Source: JBNKFV01 sp050289485
Lineage (GTDB): Bacteria > Pseudomonadota > Gammaproteobacteria > Pseudomonadales > Cellvibrionaceae
DNA: 64,000 nt
Direction of reading: 5' to 3'
Assembly: GCA_050289485.1 (NCBI GenBank)
Contig: JBNKFV010000008.1
Location: 24,098-88,097, forward strand
Within the stretch, counting starts at the first letter, position 1, and each line of letters opens with the position of its first letter. Both the position numbers and the translations under genes were made by a program. Of this stretch, positions 17,150 to 26,820 are shown piece by piece. The notes beneath the pieces were generated by a model, which saw nothing but the letters and a program-made list of their open reading frames with translations, ran no database searches and had not been told where the DNA came from.

Positions 17150-17866
17150 ATGAGCAGTGGTACACCTAAACAATTGTCGTTAGGCATCTCATTAAATGAT
17201 GATGCCACCTTTGATAATTTCTTCTGTGCGCTGGGCAATCCCAACGAACAAGCCTTGGTCGGTATGAAACAGCAGTTGACGGATCAGGGTGAGCAACTGG
17301 TGCTGTTGTGGGGTGAGGCAGGTGTTGGCCTTACTCATCTGTTGCAGGCGGCTTGTCATCACGCTGAATCGCTTGGTTTGCACGCCCAATACTTACCGTT
17401 GAAGGATGTGAGTGGCTTTAATCCCGAGCATTTGCTTGATGGTCTTGAGCAGCTCGACATCGTTTGCCTTGATGCGCTGGAAGTAGTGGCGGGGCACCCT
17501 ATTTGGGAGCGTACATTATTCCACTTGTTTAACCGAATGCGTGATGCGAATAAGTGCTTATTGATCGCGTGCCATGTGCCTCCAGCTCAGTTGGATATTC
17601 GCCTGCCTGATTTAAAATCACGCCTGCAATGGGGTGTGACGTTTCGCATCCATGCGTTGTCTGACGATGAAAAGTGTGAGGCTTTGGCGCTGCGAGCCCG
17701 TGGTCGTGGCCTGGAGATGAGCCGCGAGGTGAGTCAGTATATTCTCAAGCGTGCACCGCGCGATATGAATGAGCTGTTTTATTTGTTGGAGCGCCTGGAT
17801 GAGGCCTCGCTGGCAGAGCAACGTCGTTTAACCATTCCGTTTGTAAAGCAAACCCTGGGGCTTTGA
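17150..17866 (+). CDS. hda: DnaA regulatory inactivator Hda
   Basis: A 238-residue AAA+ protein that, bound to the DNA-loaded sliding clamp, stimulates ATP hydrolysis by DnaA and prevents re-initiation. KQLSLGISLNDDATFDNFF at the N-terminus includes the clamp-binding QLSL motif. The Walker A is degenerate (WGEAGVGLTHLL), as in known Hda proteins. The arginine-finger and sensor 2 regions (RLPDLKSRLQWG, RAPRDMNELF) are present. I take the ATG at 17150; an earlier in-frame start would add 24 residues unlike the family. A bidirectional terminator follows. Confidence 0.93.
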   Translation: MSSGTPKQLSLGISLNDDATFDNFFCALGNPNEQALVGMKQQLTDQGEQLVLLWGEAGVGLTHLLQAACHHAESLGLHAQYLPLKDVSGFNPEHLLDGLEQLDIVCLDALEVVAGHPIWERTLFHLFNRMRDANKCLLIACHVPPAQLDIRLPDLKSRLQWGVTFRIHALSDDEKCEALALRARGRGLEMSREVSQYILKRAPRDMNELFYLLERLDEASLAEQRRLTIPFVKQTLGL

Positions 17867-17883
17867 CTCTCCGCTAATCTATA

Positions 17884-17917
17884 AAAAGCCCCATGCGTTA
17901 ACGCACATGAGGCTTTT
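17884..17917. terminator. Bidirectional terminator hda / sppA
   Basis: AAAAGCCCCATGCGT pairs with ACGCACATGAGGCTTTT (one mismatch and a small bulge). The A and T flanks give a U-tract on both strands. It lies between the convergent hda and sppA genes. Confidence 0.85.
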
Positions 17918-17942
17918 GCTTTTGGGATTGGCAAGTGCTCTG

Positions 17943-19805
17943 TTACAGACTGATATCGCAGGTCATGCACTGGGCGTAAATATTGTTTGGGTCGCGCAAT
18001 AGCTGCAGTTGAGTCCATACTTTTTCGCCCATCTGTCGAACAAAAAAAGCGGCTTGGGAGTCGGGTGACGGGGCAATCGACAGCGTCGGCACCCAGGCAA
18101 TCACTTGTTGCGACAGTTGGCGTAAAAACAGTTCTTTGGGGGAGAGCACTCGCGTTACCGGTTCTACGCGATAGGTTGATAAACCGGCAGCATCGGCGGC
18201 AGCGGCGACCACATCCTCAAGATTGCCCAGTTCATCGACCAGCCCAATCTCTTTGGCCATGGTGCCGGTCCAGATTCTACCCTGGGCGACTGCGTGAACT
18301 TCATCGGTGGTTTTGTTTCGCGCATCGGCAACAATCGTAAGAAATTGCTGATAGATGTGGTCGACACCACTCTGAAACAAGCGCTTGCTGCGCTCAGGCA
18401 TGGGGCGGTCGGGGCGATACAACGCTGCAAACTGAGTCGTTTCCACGCCATCGGTGCTGATGCCCAGTTTGGCTAACGACTCGTCAACGGTTGGAATAAT
18501 ACCAAACACGCCGATAGAGCCGGTGATGGTGGTAGGTGTTGCCCAGATTTGATCGCCAGCCATGGATATCCAGTAACCACCAGAGGCGGCAACACTGCCC
18601 ATGGAAATGTACACCGGAAATTTTTCGCCACGTAATACTTTCACTCGTTGAATGGCATTGCGAATTTCTTCTGAAGCAAAGGCGCTTCCGCCGGGGCTGT
18701 CTACGCGAATGACTAAGCCTTTAAGTTGATAATTATTAGCGGCGCGGTCGAGCATTTTGATCATGGTCGTACTGCCGATGGAGCCTTCTGGTTGCTCGCC
18801 ATCCAGGATGGCGCCGGTGGCGGTAATCAGACCGATGGCGTCGCCCTGCGGAAATACATGACTGTGCATGCGCAGGTAGGTGCGAAAATCAACATGGCGG
18901 TAGGTGTTGCCTTTGTCAGACGCACCAATAAAGCGTTCTAGACTGTCTTCCACTTCCTGGCGACTTAACACTTCATCCACCAAGCCTTTATCCAGTGCGA
19001 GCGCGCTGGGATTACCCTCGAAAGCCTGCAGGTTTTTATCCAGGTTGTCGGCATAATCGTGAATAGTGCCTGGGGTTAATTCGCGGCGTGCTTCAAGGCC
19101 TTGCTGATAATCAGTCCAGAGTTGTGCCAGTAATTTACGGTGATGTTCTTTCGAGGCCGGCGACATGTCGTTGCGCAGCAGTGGTTCAACGGCGTCTTTA
19201 TATTCCCCTACGCGAAAAACATGGGCTTTGATATGTAGCTTGTCGAGTGCAGCTTTAAAGTAATTAGCGTAGCTGGCAAAGCCCATAATACCCACGTTGC
19301 CCATGGGCGCGAGGTAAATAGTATTGGCGTAACTGGCGAGAAAATACTGCGCTTGGCTGTAACTGCCGCTTACGGCATAAATGGGTTTTCCGGTGCTGCG
19401 AAAACGCTCCAGGGCGGCACCGATTTCATGCATTTTACTCAGGCCTGCCGCTTCAAGATCCTGTAGTTCGAGTACCAGGCTGTTGATGCGGTCATCGTCT
19501 TTGGCGCCGTCGATGGCCTTTATGACATCACTTACCAGGGTTTCGGGTTGGTAATCACTTTGTGGGTTGATAATCTGGCTGATGGGATCAGCGTAGCTGA
19601 GCTGGTCAACCAGCGTGCCGGTCAGGTTCAGGCGCAGGGCTACGTCGTTGGGCAGTACCGCCGACTCCTTGGGCCACATCGCTGCAACAATAAACAACAG
19701 CACCACCAAAAATAACAGGTTGGCCAGCGTATTGCGCAGCCAGGTAATGGCGCTGCCGATAAAGCTGAAAAAGCGACGAATAAAGCCGGGTTTTGAGTCC
19801 TTCAT
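17943..19805 (-). CDS. sppA: Signal peptide peptidase SppA, 67K type
   Basis: A 620-residue membrane-anchored serine protease that degrades cleaved signal peptides. One hydrophobic anchor lies near residues 25-45 (TLANLLFLVVLLFIVAAMW), with two tandem SppA domains behind it. The catalytic Lys/Ser dyad is visible: K203 in VGEYKDAVEP and S408 in VAASGGYWIS. RVDSPGGSAFASEEIR is the conserved loop before it. Length matches the long E. coli form. It is last in the arsC-wrbA-DUF2069-sppA operon. Confidence 0.93.
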   Translation of the reverse strand: MKDSKPGFIRRFFSFIGSAITWLRNTLANLLFLVVLLFIVAAMWPKESAVLPNDVALRLNLTGTLVDQLSYADPISQIINPQSDYQPETLVSDVIKAIDGAKDDDRINSLVLELQDLEAAGLSKMHEIGAALERFRSTGKPIYAVSGSYSQAQYFLASYANTIYLAPMGNVGIMGFASYANYFKAALDKLHIKAHVFRVGEYKDAVEPLLRNDMSPASKEHHRKLLAQLWTDYQQGLEARRELTPGTIHDYADNLDKNLQAFEGNPSALALDKGLVDEVLSRQEVEDSLERFIGASDKGNTYRHVDFRTYLRMHSHVFPQGDAIGLITATGAILDGEQPEGSIGSTTMIKMLDRAANNYQLKGLVIRVDSPGGSAFASEEIRNAIQRVKVLRGEKFPVYISMGSVAASGGYWISMAGDQIWATPTTITGSIGVFGIIPTVDESLAKLGISTDGVETTQFAALYRPDRPMPERSKRLFQSGVDHIYQQFLTIVADARNKTTDEVHAVAQGRIWTGTMAKEIGLVDELGNLEDVVAAAADAAGLSTYRVEPVTRVLSPKELFLRQLSQQVIAWVPTLSIAPSPDSQAAFFVRQMGEKVWTQLQLLRDPNNIYAQCMTCDISL

Positions 19806-19847
19806 ATCAACCTCTATGTGTGTTCTAGTGTGCTGTCTGGTAACAGG

Positions 19848-20306
19848 TTAAAGATGGTCGGTTTCGGTTGCCGTTGGCTGGGTAGCCAACCAGTCGTAGT
19901 ACTGTCCGTGTTGCAGCCAGCGGCTGGTGTACATGGCCGCAATGAATAATACGATGCTCAATACCAGTCCAATAATGTCAGACAAGGTGCCCATGGGCGA
20001 CCCCACTTCGACTACGTAGGCGGTAAAGTACAGGAGCGTAGCAAAGCATAACCAGCTGTAAGTTTTGTAGCGCTGTTTCACCATACCGGGAATAAATATC
20101 GCCAACGGGAGGGTTTGTACCAGAAAAAAGCGCCACGAACCGGATTCGGCCACAGTATTGTTTATCGCAAACAAAAGAAAGTAGGCAATCAGTGTTACCC
20201 AGGTTAAACACACGCCTAGTTTTGCTTTGGGAAGTATGTCGGCTGCCAGTGTGGCCGCTTCGGTAGGTGTAATGGGTTTGCTTTCTGCTTTTTTGCCGTA
20301 AGCCAT
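19848..20306 (-). CDS. DUF2069 inner-membrane protein
   Basis: A 152-residue membrane protein with about four hydrophobic helices (LTWVTLIAYFLLFAI; FFLVQTLPLAIFIPGMV; YSWLCFATLLYFTAYVVEV; IIGLVLSIVLFIAAMY). The pattern fits DUF2069, found next to wrbA in many gammaproteobacteria. The function is unknown. Spacing of 35 to 42 bases on each side places it in one operon with wrbA and sppA. Confidence 0.82.
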   Translation of the reverse strand: MAYGKKAESKPITPTEAATLAADILPKAKLGVCLTWVTLIAYFLLFAINNTVAESGSWRFFLVQTLPLAIFIPGMVKQRYKTYSWLCFATLLYFTAYVVEVGSPMGTLSDIIGLVLSIVLFIAAMYTSRWLQHGQYYDWLATQPTATETDHL

Positions 20307-20341
20307 GCGAGATCCAATAATAACGTTAGTGTAAACAAGCG

Positions 20342-21327
<986 letters not shown>

Positions 21328-21522
21328 AGTTGGGGGCGTCCTGAATGTCTGTCACAGATTTTTAGGCCGCCTATACTAGGCGCTGTTCACGCTAATTTGA
21401 AGTTTTTGCGTGTTTGAATGCAAAGACTTTTGCCTTTGGGCGGGTGCTGGTATTGTGTCACGGCATACATATCTTCGCGCCTGGCGTGTTGCATCAATAG
21501 GGTTAAGGGGTATTTTCCAACA

Positions 21523-22869
21523 ATGAGTTCTGCCGAATCTAGGTCTCAGTGGCTCGAATGGCTGCATACCCATGCGTGGTTTGTGTTTTCTTTCGGGCGC
21601 TTCCTTGCTCATCTGGGCCGTCAGATCGTGGACAAAGGTTGTCAGAAAAGTGCGGCAGCACTGACCTATATGACACTCTTTGCCATTGTTCCAATGACCA
21701 CCGTTGCCTACTCCATGTTTTCTGCCATACCGGCATTTAAAGGTATGGGTGAGCAAGTGCAATCCTTTATTTTTACCCATTTTATTCCCAGTAGTGGGCA
21801 GGAGATTCAGGACTATCTGACCGGCTTTTCCGAACAGGCGCGTGAGCTCACCTACGTGGGTGCAGGTATGTTGCTGATTACAGCCTATCTGATGCTCAAA
21901 AATATCGAAAAAACCTTCAACGCTATTTGGGATGTGGGCGAGTCGCGTAGTGGCTTGCAGAACTTTCTTCTGTACTGGGCGGTATTAAGTTTGGGCCCCC
22001 TGTGTTTGGGGGCGGGCATGGCCATGAGCACTTATCTGCTGTCGTTGAAGTTGTTGTTCGGTGAGGACAACCTCGGGGTGTCGACCTTGTTTTTTCAGTT
22101 CTTCCCCTGGGTATTGACCAGTGCCGCCTTTACGCTGCTTTACTTAGCGGTGCCCAACTGCAAAGTGCGGTTTCGTGATGCCGCTACCGGCGGTCTCATT
22201 ACCGCTATTCTTTTTGAAGTCACCAAAGATTTATTCACCTGGTTTGTATCGCAAACCAGCTTTGAGCTTATCTACGGCGCGTTTGCCATGGTGCCGTTGT
22301 TTTTAATGTGGATAAACATATTGTGGATGATTGTACTGGCAGGTGCCGTGCTGGTTCGCACGATTGGTGCTTATCAGGCCGAGTTGAGCGGTCGGCCTTA
22401 TCCACCGTTGCTGGCGGTGTTAAATGTGATGTGGCTGTTGCGTAAACGCAGTCAGCAGAAAGGTTATTCGGTTTACGATATTCATATTATTCGCAATGGT
22501 ATTGCGCCCGCTCAGTGGCGCAATTTGCGCAGAGAACTACTCGATCACCGGTTAATGGCCATGACTCAAAACGGCAGCTATGTGCTGACTTGCGACCTTG
22601 ATGATATTACGCTCAATCAGCTGGCTGAAATCGTTGATGATCCTCGTAGCATGCCTGCTGATGCGTCGCGTTTTAAACGCTTTACCTGGTTTGATGCGTT
22701 GGCTGAGCGACTACAAAAAATAGATGAATTTCGTTACGAGCAGCAAGATTTTACCGTGGGCGCTCTGTTTGCCGGCATGCAGGATAACGAACCTGAATTG
22801 CCAGACGAAGACGACAAGGTGCCAGACGCCAGAAACAAACAGCGTGACGCGCGTGAAACGACAGAATAA
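21523..22869 (+). CDS. YihY/UPF0761 family inner-membrane protein
   Basis: A protein of about 448 residues. A family-typical core of about six helices (DKGCQKSAAALTYMTLFAIVPM near the first) is followed by a C-terminal soluble part with winged-helix character (residues about 310-400, PAQWRNLRRELLDHRLMAM). The tail is very acidic. The family was once misnamed ribonuclease BN; its real role is unknown. I use the ATG at 21523, after GGGG at 21507-21510; a start 105 bases earlier would add a tail of unlikely composition. The 3' end overlaps the next gene. Confidence 0.85.
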   Translation: MSSAESRSQWLEWLHTHAWFVFSFGRFLAHLGRQIVDKGCQKSAAALTYMTLFAIVPMTTVAYSMFSAIPAFKGMGEQVQSFIFTHFIPSSGQEIQDYLTGFSEQARELTYVGAGMLLITAYLMLKNIEKTFNAIWDVGESRSGLQNFLLYWAVLSLGPLCLGAGMAMSTYLLSLKLLFGEDNLGVSTLFFQFFPWVLTSAAFTLLYLAVPNCKVRFRDAATGGLITAILFEVTKDLFTWFVSQTSFELIYGAFAMVPLFLMWINILWMIVLAGAVLVRTIGAYQAELSGRPYPPLLAVLNVMWLLRKRSQQKGYSVYDIHIIRNGIAPAQWRNLRRELLDHRLMAMTQNGSYVLTCDLDDITLNQLAEIVDDPRSMPADASRFKRFTWFDALAERLQKIDEFRYEQQDFTVGALFAGMQDNEPELPDEDDKVPDARNKQRDARETTE

Positions 22870-23347
22870 AAGTACAAGGCTGATTTTCCCGCGGTGGTTA
22901 CTTCCTCTGGCGTTGGCGACACTTGTGGCTTGCACCGATTCCAATGGCTGGCCTCAGCTGGATGACTCGCGTTTAACCCCTGCCGATATCAGGGGCCGTT
23001 GGCTGGTGATTAACTACTGGGCTCAATGGTGTAAACCCTGTTTAGAGGAAATTCCCGAGTTAAATCAGCTGGCGCAAGAGGCCGCTGACAAGGTTGTGGT
23101 GGTGGGGGTGAATTATGACAATTTACAGGGGGCGTCGCTGCGCGATGCCGTCGACCGGTTTGGTATGGGTTACGGGGCTCTGCTGGATGACCCCCAGCCC
23201 GTGTTGGCCTATGAACGCCCGACAGCGCTGCCAACCACGATTCTGATAGGACCAGACGGCGCGGTAAAAGCTACCCTGATAGGGCCTCAAACCCGGCAAA
23301 CCATCCTCAACCGTATTCAACAATTGACAGATGTAACCAACAGATAA
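22853..23347 (+). CDS. TlpA-like thioredoxin-fold lipoprotein
   Basis: About 164 residues from the GTG at 22853, which overlaps the end of the YihY gene. The N-terminus is a lipoprotein signal: positive residues, LLPLALATLVAC lipobox, then the mature chain. WAQWCKPCLEEIPEL carries a CxxC redox pair, as in the TlpA/ResA/DsbE group, and RPTALPTTILIGPDG has the cis-Pro loop. It should face the periplasm and reduce disulfides. The start is inferred from the signal peptide; the ribosome site is weak. It is cotranscribed with YihY and perhaps with the following response regulator. Confidence 0.8.
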   Translation: MKRQNKSTRLIFPRWLLPLALATLVACTDSNGWPQLDDSRLTPADIRGRWLVINYWAQWCKPCLEEIPELNQLAQEAADKVVVVGVNYDNLQGASLRDAVDRFGMGYGALLDDPQPVLAYERPTALPTTILIGPDGAVKATLIGPQTRQTILNRIQQLTDVTNR

Positions 23348-23436
23348 CGGCAACAGCTTGGCTGCTCGCGTCTATACTGTTATTTTGCAGGCTTGCACAA
23401 GGCGACTTATCGACCAATGGGGAAGACGCTGGTTTT

Positions 23437-23802
23437 ATGACAATACCTCTATTGATTTGTGACGATTCAAACATGGCGCGAAAGCAGGTCATGCGGGCGT
23501 TACCTGAAGGCTGGGATGTAGACATCACCTATGCAACCAATGGTGTAGAGGGGCTGGAGGCCATCCGGGCCGGGCAGGGCGAAATGGTGTTTCTGGATCT
23601 CACCATGCCGGAAATGGACGGCTACGAGGTGCTTGAGCATGTGAAAGCCGAAAACCTCAAATGCGTTGTGATTGTGATTTCCGGTGATGTGCAGCCGGAG
23701 GCTCGTGAGCGGGTACTTAAATTGGGTGCTCTGGAATTTATTCGCAAGCCCATTAATCAGGAAAAACTCACCGATGTGCTGCACACGTACGGGCTTCTTT
23801 GA
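23437..23802 (+). CDS. CheY-like single-domain response regulator
   Basis: A 121-residue isolated receiver domain. D9/D10 form the acidic pocket, D54 in VFLDLTMPEMDGYEV is the phospho-acceptor, S82 the switch residue and K104 in IRKPI the conserved lysine. There is no output domain, so it signals by protein contact. The next gene, 20 bases on, encodes a CheC/CheX-like phosphatase, so the pair probably forms a phosphorylation and dephosphorylation unit. The cognate kinase is not seen in this window. Confidence 0.9.
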   Translation: MTIPLLICDDSNMARKQVMRALPEGWDVDITYATNGVEGLEAIRAGQGEMVFLDLTMPEMDGYEVLEHVKAENLKCVVIVISGDVQPEARERVLKLGALEFIRKPINQEKLTDVLHTYGLL

Positions 23803-23822
23803 TAGCTGATCAGGATTATTGC

Positions 23823-24452
23823 ATGCCTAACACCTTACCGTTTAGCGAAGACTGCCGTGACGCACTGCAGGAAATCAGCAATGTGGCCATGGGGGCAGCT
23901 GGTGAAGCCTTGGCCGGGCTGGTTAACAGTTTTGTGCAGTTGTCGATTCCGCAAGTCAGCTATATTCAGGGCGATCAGATTGATAAGGCCATCGCCAGCC
24001 TGGCACAAGATGCGGTGATTTCTGCGGTGGGTGCGCCGTTTCCGTTTGGTAGTCATCAGATTTACTCTCTGGTAGCCGTTACTGATACCTCGTTTGACGA
24101 TGTGGGCAAGCAAATGGGCTGGCCGTCGGGCAGCGATTACGAACAGCAATTGCTGCTTACCGAAATCGCCGAAACCCTGCTAAATGTGTGTTTGCCAGAG
24201 CTGGTCAATCAAATGCCGGATGCGCTGGAGGGGGCAGCAATATTGCCTGAAGTGGATGCCGAAGTGATTGCCATGCATACGCCTTTGGCAATGTGTCAGT
24301 GGCCAAGCTTTTCTGAAGTGACGGGCATGGTATGTGTGGAAATCAATTACCATCTTGAGGCGTTGGATTTTAACTGTGACCTCTTGCTTCTGTTTCCCGA
24401 ACACGCCTTTCTCACATTGATTGATCAATTGCAGCAGTTGGCTGGTGAGTAG
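23823..24452 (+). CDS. CheC/CheX-like phosphatase-family protein
   Basis: A 209-residue protein. Residues 13-43 match the CheC/CheX active-site consensus exactly: D13-x3-E17-x2-N20-x22-P43. The second repeat (around EIAETLLNVCLPEL) has Thr where the catalytic Glu should be and a shortened spacing, so only one site looks active. CheC-type proteins remove phosphate from CheY-like regulators. I use the ATG at 23823, with AGGA upstream, not the earlier TTG. It forms a pair with the upstream receiver and is followed by a terminator. It could also be a non-chemotactic relative. Confidence 0.72.
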   Translation: MPNTLPFSEDCRDALQEISNVAMGAAGEALAGLVNSFVQLSIPQVSYIQGDQIDKAIASLAQDAVISAVGAPFPFGSHQIYSLVAVTDTSFDDVGKQMGWPSGSDYEQQLLLTEIAETLLNVCLPELVNQMPDALEGAAILPEVDAEVIAMHTPLAMCQWPSFSEVTGMVCVEINYHLEALDFNCDLLLLFPEHAFLTLIDQLQQLAGE

Positions 24453-24457
24453 TTTTG

Positions 24458-24484
24458 GCGCTAATAGCGCTTTTGCTTTTGTTT
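24458..24484 (+). terminator. Rho-independent terminator after the CheY/CheC-like pair
   Basis: GCGCTA-A-TAGCGC (24458-24470) followed by TTTTGCTTTTGTTT. The stem is perfect and the T-rich tail is at once behind it. Confidence 0.75.
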
Positions 24485-24654
24485 CGTGCGTGATTCCTCT
24501 ATACTTCGCGCCGCACTCAGTTCTGGTTTGTACCCATCACTGTTTCATTCAATAGTCGTTCACCACTTAGCCTCACGAGATTCTGCAGCAAAATGCGCTG
24601 CACGGTAGATAGTATAGGGCCGGGTGGTACTACCCTTTTTAATAGGTTCTATAC

Positions 24655-26436
24655 ATGTCTGTCCCTGTCGATTTTGCAGCTTTAGGGCTGCCTGCATACC
24701 TGTGTCAAGCGCTTGCCGCCGTAGGTTACGAACAACCTTCACCGATTCAGGCGCAAAGTATTCCACCCTTATTGGAAGGTCGTGACCTTCTCGGCCTGGC
24801 GCAAACCGGTACTGGTAAAACCGCTGCGTTTGCCCTGCCATTGCTGGCCAACCTGGATTTAAAAAAAGCGTCGCCGCAGGCGTTGATCCTTGCGCCCACC
24901 CGCGAACTGGCCATTCAGGTGAGTGAAGCCATGCAAACCTATGCTTCTGGCATGCGTGGTTTTCATATCGCCCCGATATATGGCGGCTCCAGCATGGGCA
25001 GCCAGTTACAAAAACTGCGTCGTGGCGTACATGTGGTGGTAGGTACACCAGGCCGTGTGATGGACCATTTACGCCGTGGCACCCTGGATTTGAAAGGCCT
25101 AAAGACTGTTGTACTGGATGAAGCCGACGAAATGCTGCGCATGGGCTTTATTGACGATGTTGAGTGGATACTTGAGCACACGCCAAAAGAACGTCAGGTA
25201 GCCCTGTTCAGCGCTACCATGCCGGGCGCTATCAAAAAAATTACCACTAACTATTTGAACGACCCGATTCGTATTCAAATTGAAGCTAAAACCAAAACGG
25301 TAGACAGTATTTCCCAGCAATACGTACTGGTTAATAACAACCGTAAGTTGGATGCCTTAACCCGTGTACTTGAGGTGGAAGACATGGACGGCGCCATTAT
25401 GTTTGTGCGTACCAAAACGGCAACCGTTGAACTGGCCCAGAAACTGGAAGCACGAGGTTACGCCTGTGCCGCTCTGAACGGCGATATCAATCAGCGCCAG
25501 CGCGAAATTACCATCGATCAGCTGAAAAGCGGCGACATTGATATTCTGATTGCCACCGATGTGGCGGCACGGGGTATCGATGTGCCCCGTGTCACTCACG
25601 TTATTAATTATGATATTCCCTACGATCAGGAAGCCTATGTCCACCGTATTGGTCGTACGGGCCGTGCTGGCCGTAGTGGTAAAGCGATTCTGTTTATCAA
25701 CCCACGTGAAAAGCGCTTATTGCGGGCCATTGAAAAAAGCACCGGCCAGCCGATTGAAGAAATTCGTCTGCCCACCAGTGAAGAGCTGACGCAACAGCGT
25801 GTAGAAGCGTTCCGTAAGAGTGTGCTGGAAACCATCGAGCAGCAGCCGCTAACCGAGTTGCGTAGCTTGATTGAAAACATTGTCAGCGAAAACGACGTGC
25901 CGGTGCTGGATATCGCTACCGCATTGGCACACCTTGCGCAGTTGGATAAGCCGATTTTTGTTGCAAAAGATCAGCTGCTCGACGAACCTGTGCGCGATGA
26001 CAAGCGTGAACGACGTGAACGCAAGCCTCGTGACGGCCGTGATCGCGACCGCGGTGAACGAGCAGAAGGCTCGCGTGGCAAGCCTCGTAAATCCGGTGCC
26101 CGTGCTGACGTGGATATGGAAACCTACAAAGTACAGGTGGGGCGCAACCACGGTGTAAAAGTGGGCAACCTGGTGGGTGCTATTGCCAATGAAGCAGATA
26201 TCGACAGCCAGTATATTGGTGATATCAAATTGCATGATGAATACAGCTTGATTGAGTTGCCGGTTGGCATGCCGAAAGAAGTGTTTCAGATTCTGCGTAA
26301 AACTCGCGTATGCAGCTTGCCGTTGAATATAGAGCGTGCCGATGGTGAGGTTAGTGCTCCAGCCACTAAAAAAGGTGGTCGCAACCAAGGGCAAAAAGCA
26401 CCAAGCCGGCGTAAGCCGAAATCTGCCGCGCAATAA
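24655..26436 (+). CDS. deaD: DEAD-box ATP-dependent RNA helicase DeaD/CsdA
   Basis: A 593-residue cold-shock RNA helicase used in ribosome assembly and mRNA decay. Q motif (YEQPSPIQAQSIPPL), Walker A AQTGTGKT, PTRELAIQV, VLDEADEM, SAT, and HRIGRTGRAGRSG are all in order. After the two RecA domains come a linker, an Arg/Asp-rich stretch (RERRERKPRDGRDRDRGER) and the DbpA-type RNA-binding domain (YKVQVGRNHGVKVGNLVGAI). A weak -10 (TATACT, 24500-24505) implies a leader of about 140 bases, as often seen for deaD. Stop is at 26436. Confidence 0.95.
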   Translation: MSVPVDFAALGLPAYLCQALAAVGYEQPSPIQAQSIPPLLEGRDLLGLAQTGTGKTAAFALPLLANLDLKKASPQALILAPTRELAIQVSEAMQTYASGMRGFHIAPIYGGSSMGSQLQKLRRGVHVVVGTPGRVMDHLRRGTLDLKGLKTVVLDEADEMLRMGFIDDVEWILEHTPKERQVALFSATMPGAIKKITTNYLNDPIRIQIEAKTKTVDSISQQYVLVNNNRKLDALTRVLEVEDMDGAIMFVRTKTATVELAQKLEARGYACAALNGDINQRQREITIDQLKSGDIDILIATDVAARGIDVPRVTHVINYDIPYDQEAYVHRIGRTGRAGRSGKAILFINPREKRLLRAIEKSTGQPIEEIRLPTSEELTQQRVEAFRKSVLETIEQQPLTELRSLIENIVSENDVPVLDIATALAHLAQLDKPIFVAKDQLLDEPVRDDKRERRERKPRDGRDRDRGERAEGSRGKPRKSGARADVDMETYKVQVGRNHGVKVGNLVGAIANEADIDSQYIGDIKLHDEYSLIELPVGMPKEVFQILRKTRVCSLPLNIERADGEVSAPATKKGGRNQGQKAPSRRKPKSAAQ

Positions 26437-26542
26437 TGGATGGTTAACTTATTGAAATAAAAGGGTTTTTGGGTAGGTTGAATTTTCATGTTTGATTTTG
26501 CGCCAAATTATTATTTTTTTCAGAATTTTGGGAACTAAGCAG

Positions 26543-26652
26543 GAGAGCGGCGGGTCTATTAAACCGTAAGATGCTTATTGATCTTGCTCTCTCTTTTCAT
26601 ACATTCCCTATGGTGTTTGCTTTGGCGCGTTTTACGCGCCTTTCTTTTTTTT
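26543..26652 (+). ncRNA. Possible structured RNA or 3' UTR of deaD
   Basis: GAGAGC (26543-26548) pairs with GCTCTC (26586-26591). Inside are AAGAT (26568-26572)/ATCTT (26581-26585) and a weak CGG-CCG hairpin, giving a multi-branched element. A clear terminator follows. It could be a discrete small RNA or the processed end of the deaD transcript. Only secondary-structure reasoning supports it. Confidence 0.25.
26624..26652 (+). terminator. Rho-independent terminator (plus strand)
   Basis: GGCGCG (26624-26629), TTTTA loop, CGCGCC (26635-26640), then TTTCTTTTTTTT. It lies about 190 bases after the deaD stop and is the first good terminator for that transcript. Confidence 0.85.
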
Positions 26653-26696
26653 GATCCCCGCGTTTATTTGATATTTTTCTAAGGGATTGCTTACGC

Positions 26697-26735
26697 AAAA
26701 AAAGCCCCTTCGAGGCGGGCCTGGAAGGGGTGCTT
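26697..26735 (-). terminator. Rho-independent terminator of the DUF3014 gene
   Basis: CCCCTTC (26705-26711) pairs with GAAGGGG (26724-26730). The A-run at 26697-26703 becomes the U-tract on the minus strand. Confidence 0.75.
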
Positions 26736-26786
26736 GTTGACGCAACGATTGCCCTGCAAAACAGCGCTACCGCATAGCCTGCCATT

Positions 26787-26819
26787 TTATTAACCCGGCA
26801 ATGATTGTCGGGTTAATAG
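26787..26819. repeat. Palindromic copy of the dispersed TATTAACCCGGCAAT repeat
   Basis: Contains TATTAACCCGGCAAT at 26788-26802, then a one-base centre and ATTGTCGGGTTAATA, which is its complement with one change. The whole unit is a near-perfect hairpin. The same 15-mer recurs exactly at 30951-30965 and, inverted, at 51797-51811. Confidence 0.7.
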
Positions 26820-26820
26820 T

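Larger units (their letters stand above)
26437..26820. other. Intergenic region between deaD and the DUF3014 gene
   Basis: A 384-base gap between convergent genes with no credible ORF. It holds a possible structured RNA (26543-26652) ended by a plus-strand terminator, a minus-strand terminator (26697-26735), and a near-perfect palindromic repeat (26787-26819) just before the DUF3014 stop. Confidence 0.6.

Noticed and set aside
21523..22869. Ribonuclease BN (old name for YihY-type proteins)
   Set aside because: The protein is a multi-pass membrane protein with no nuclease motif. The name is a known misassignment in this family.
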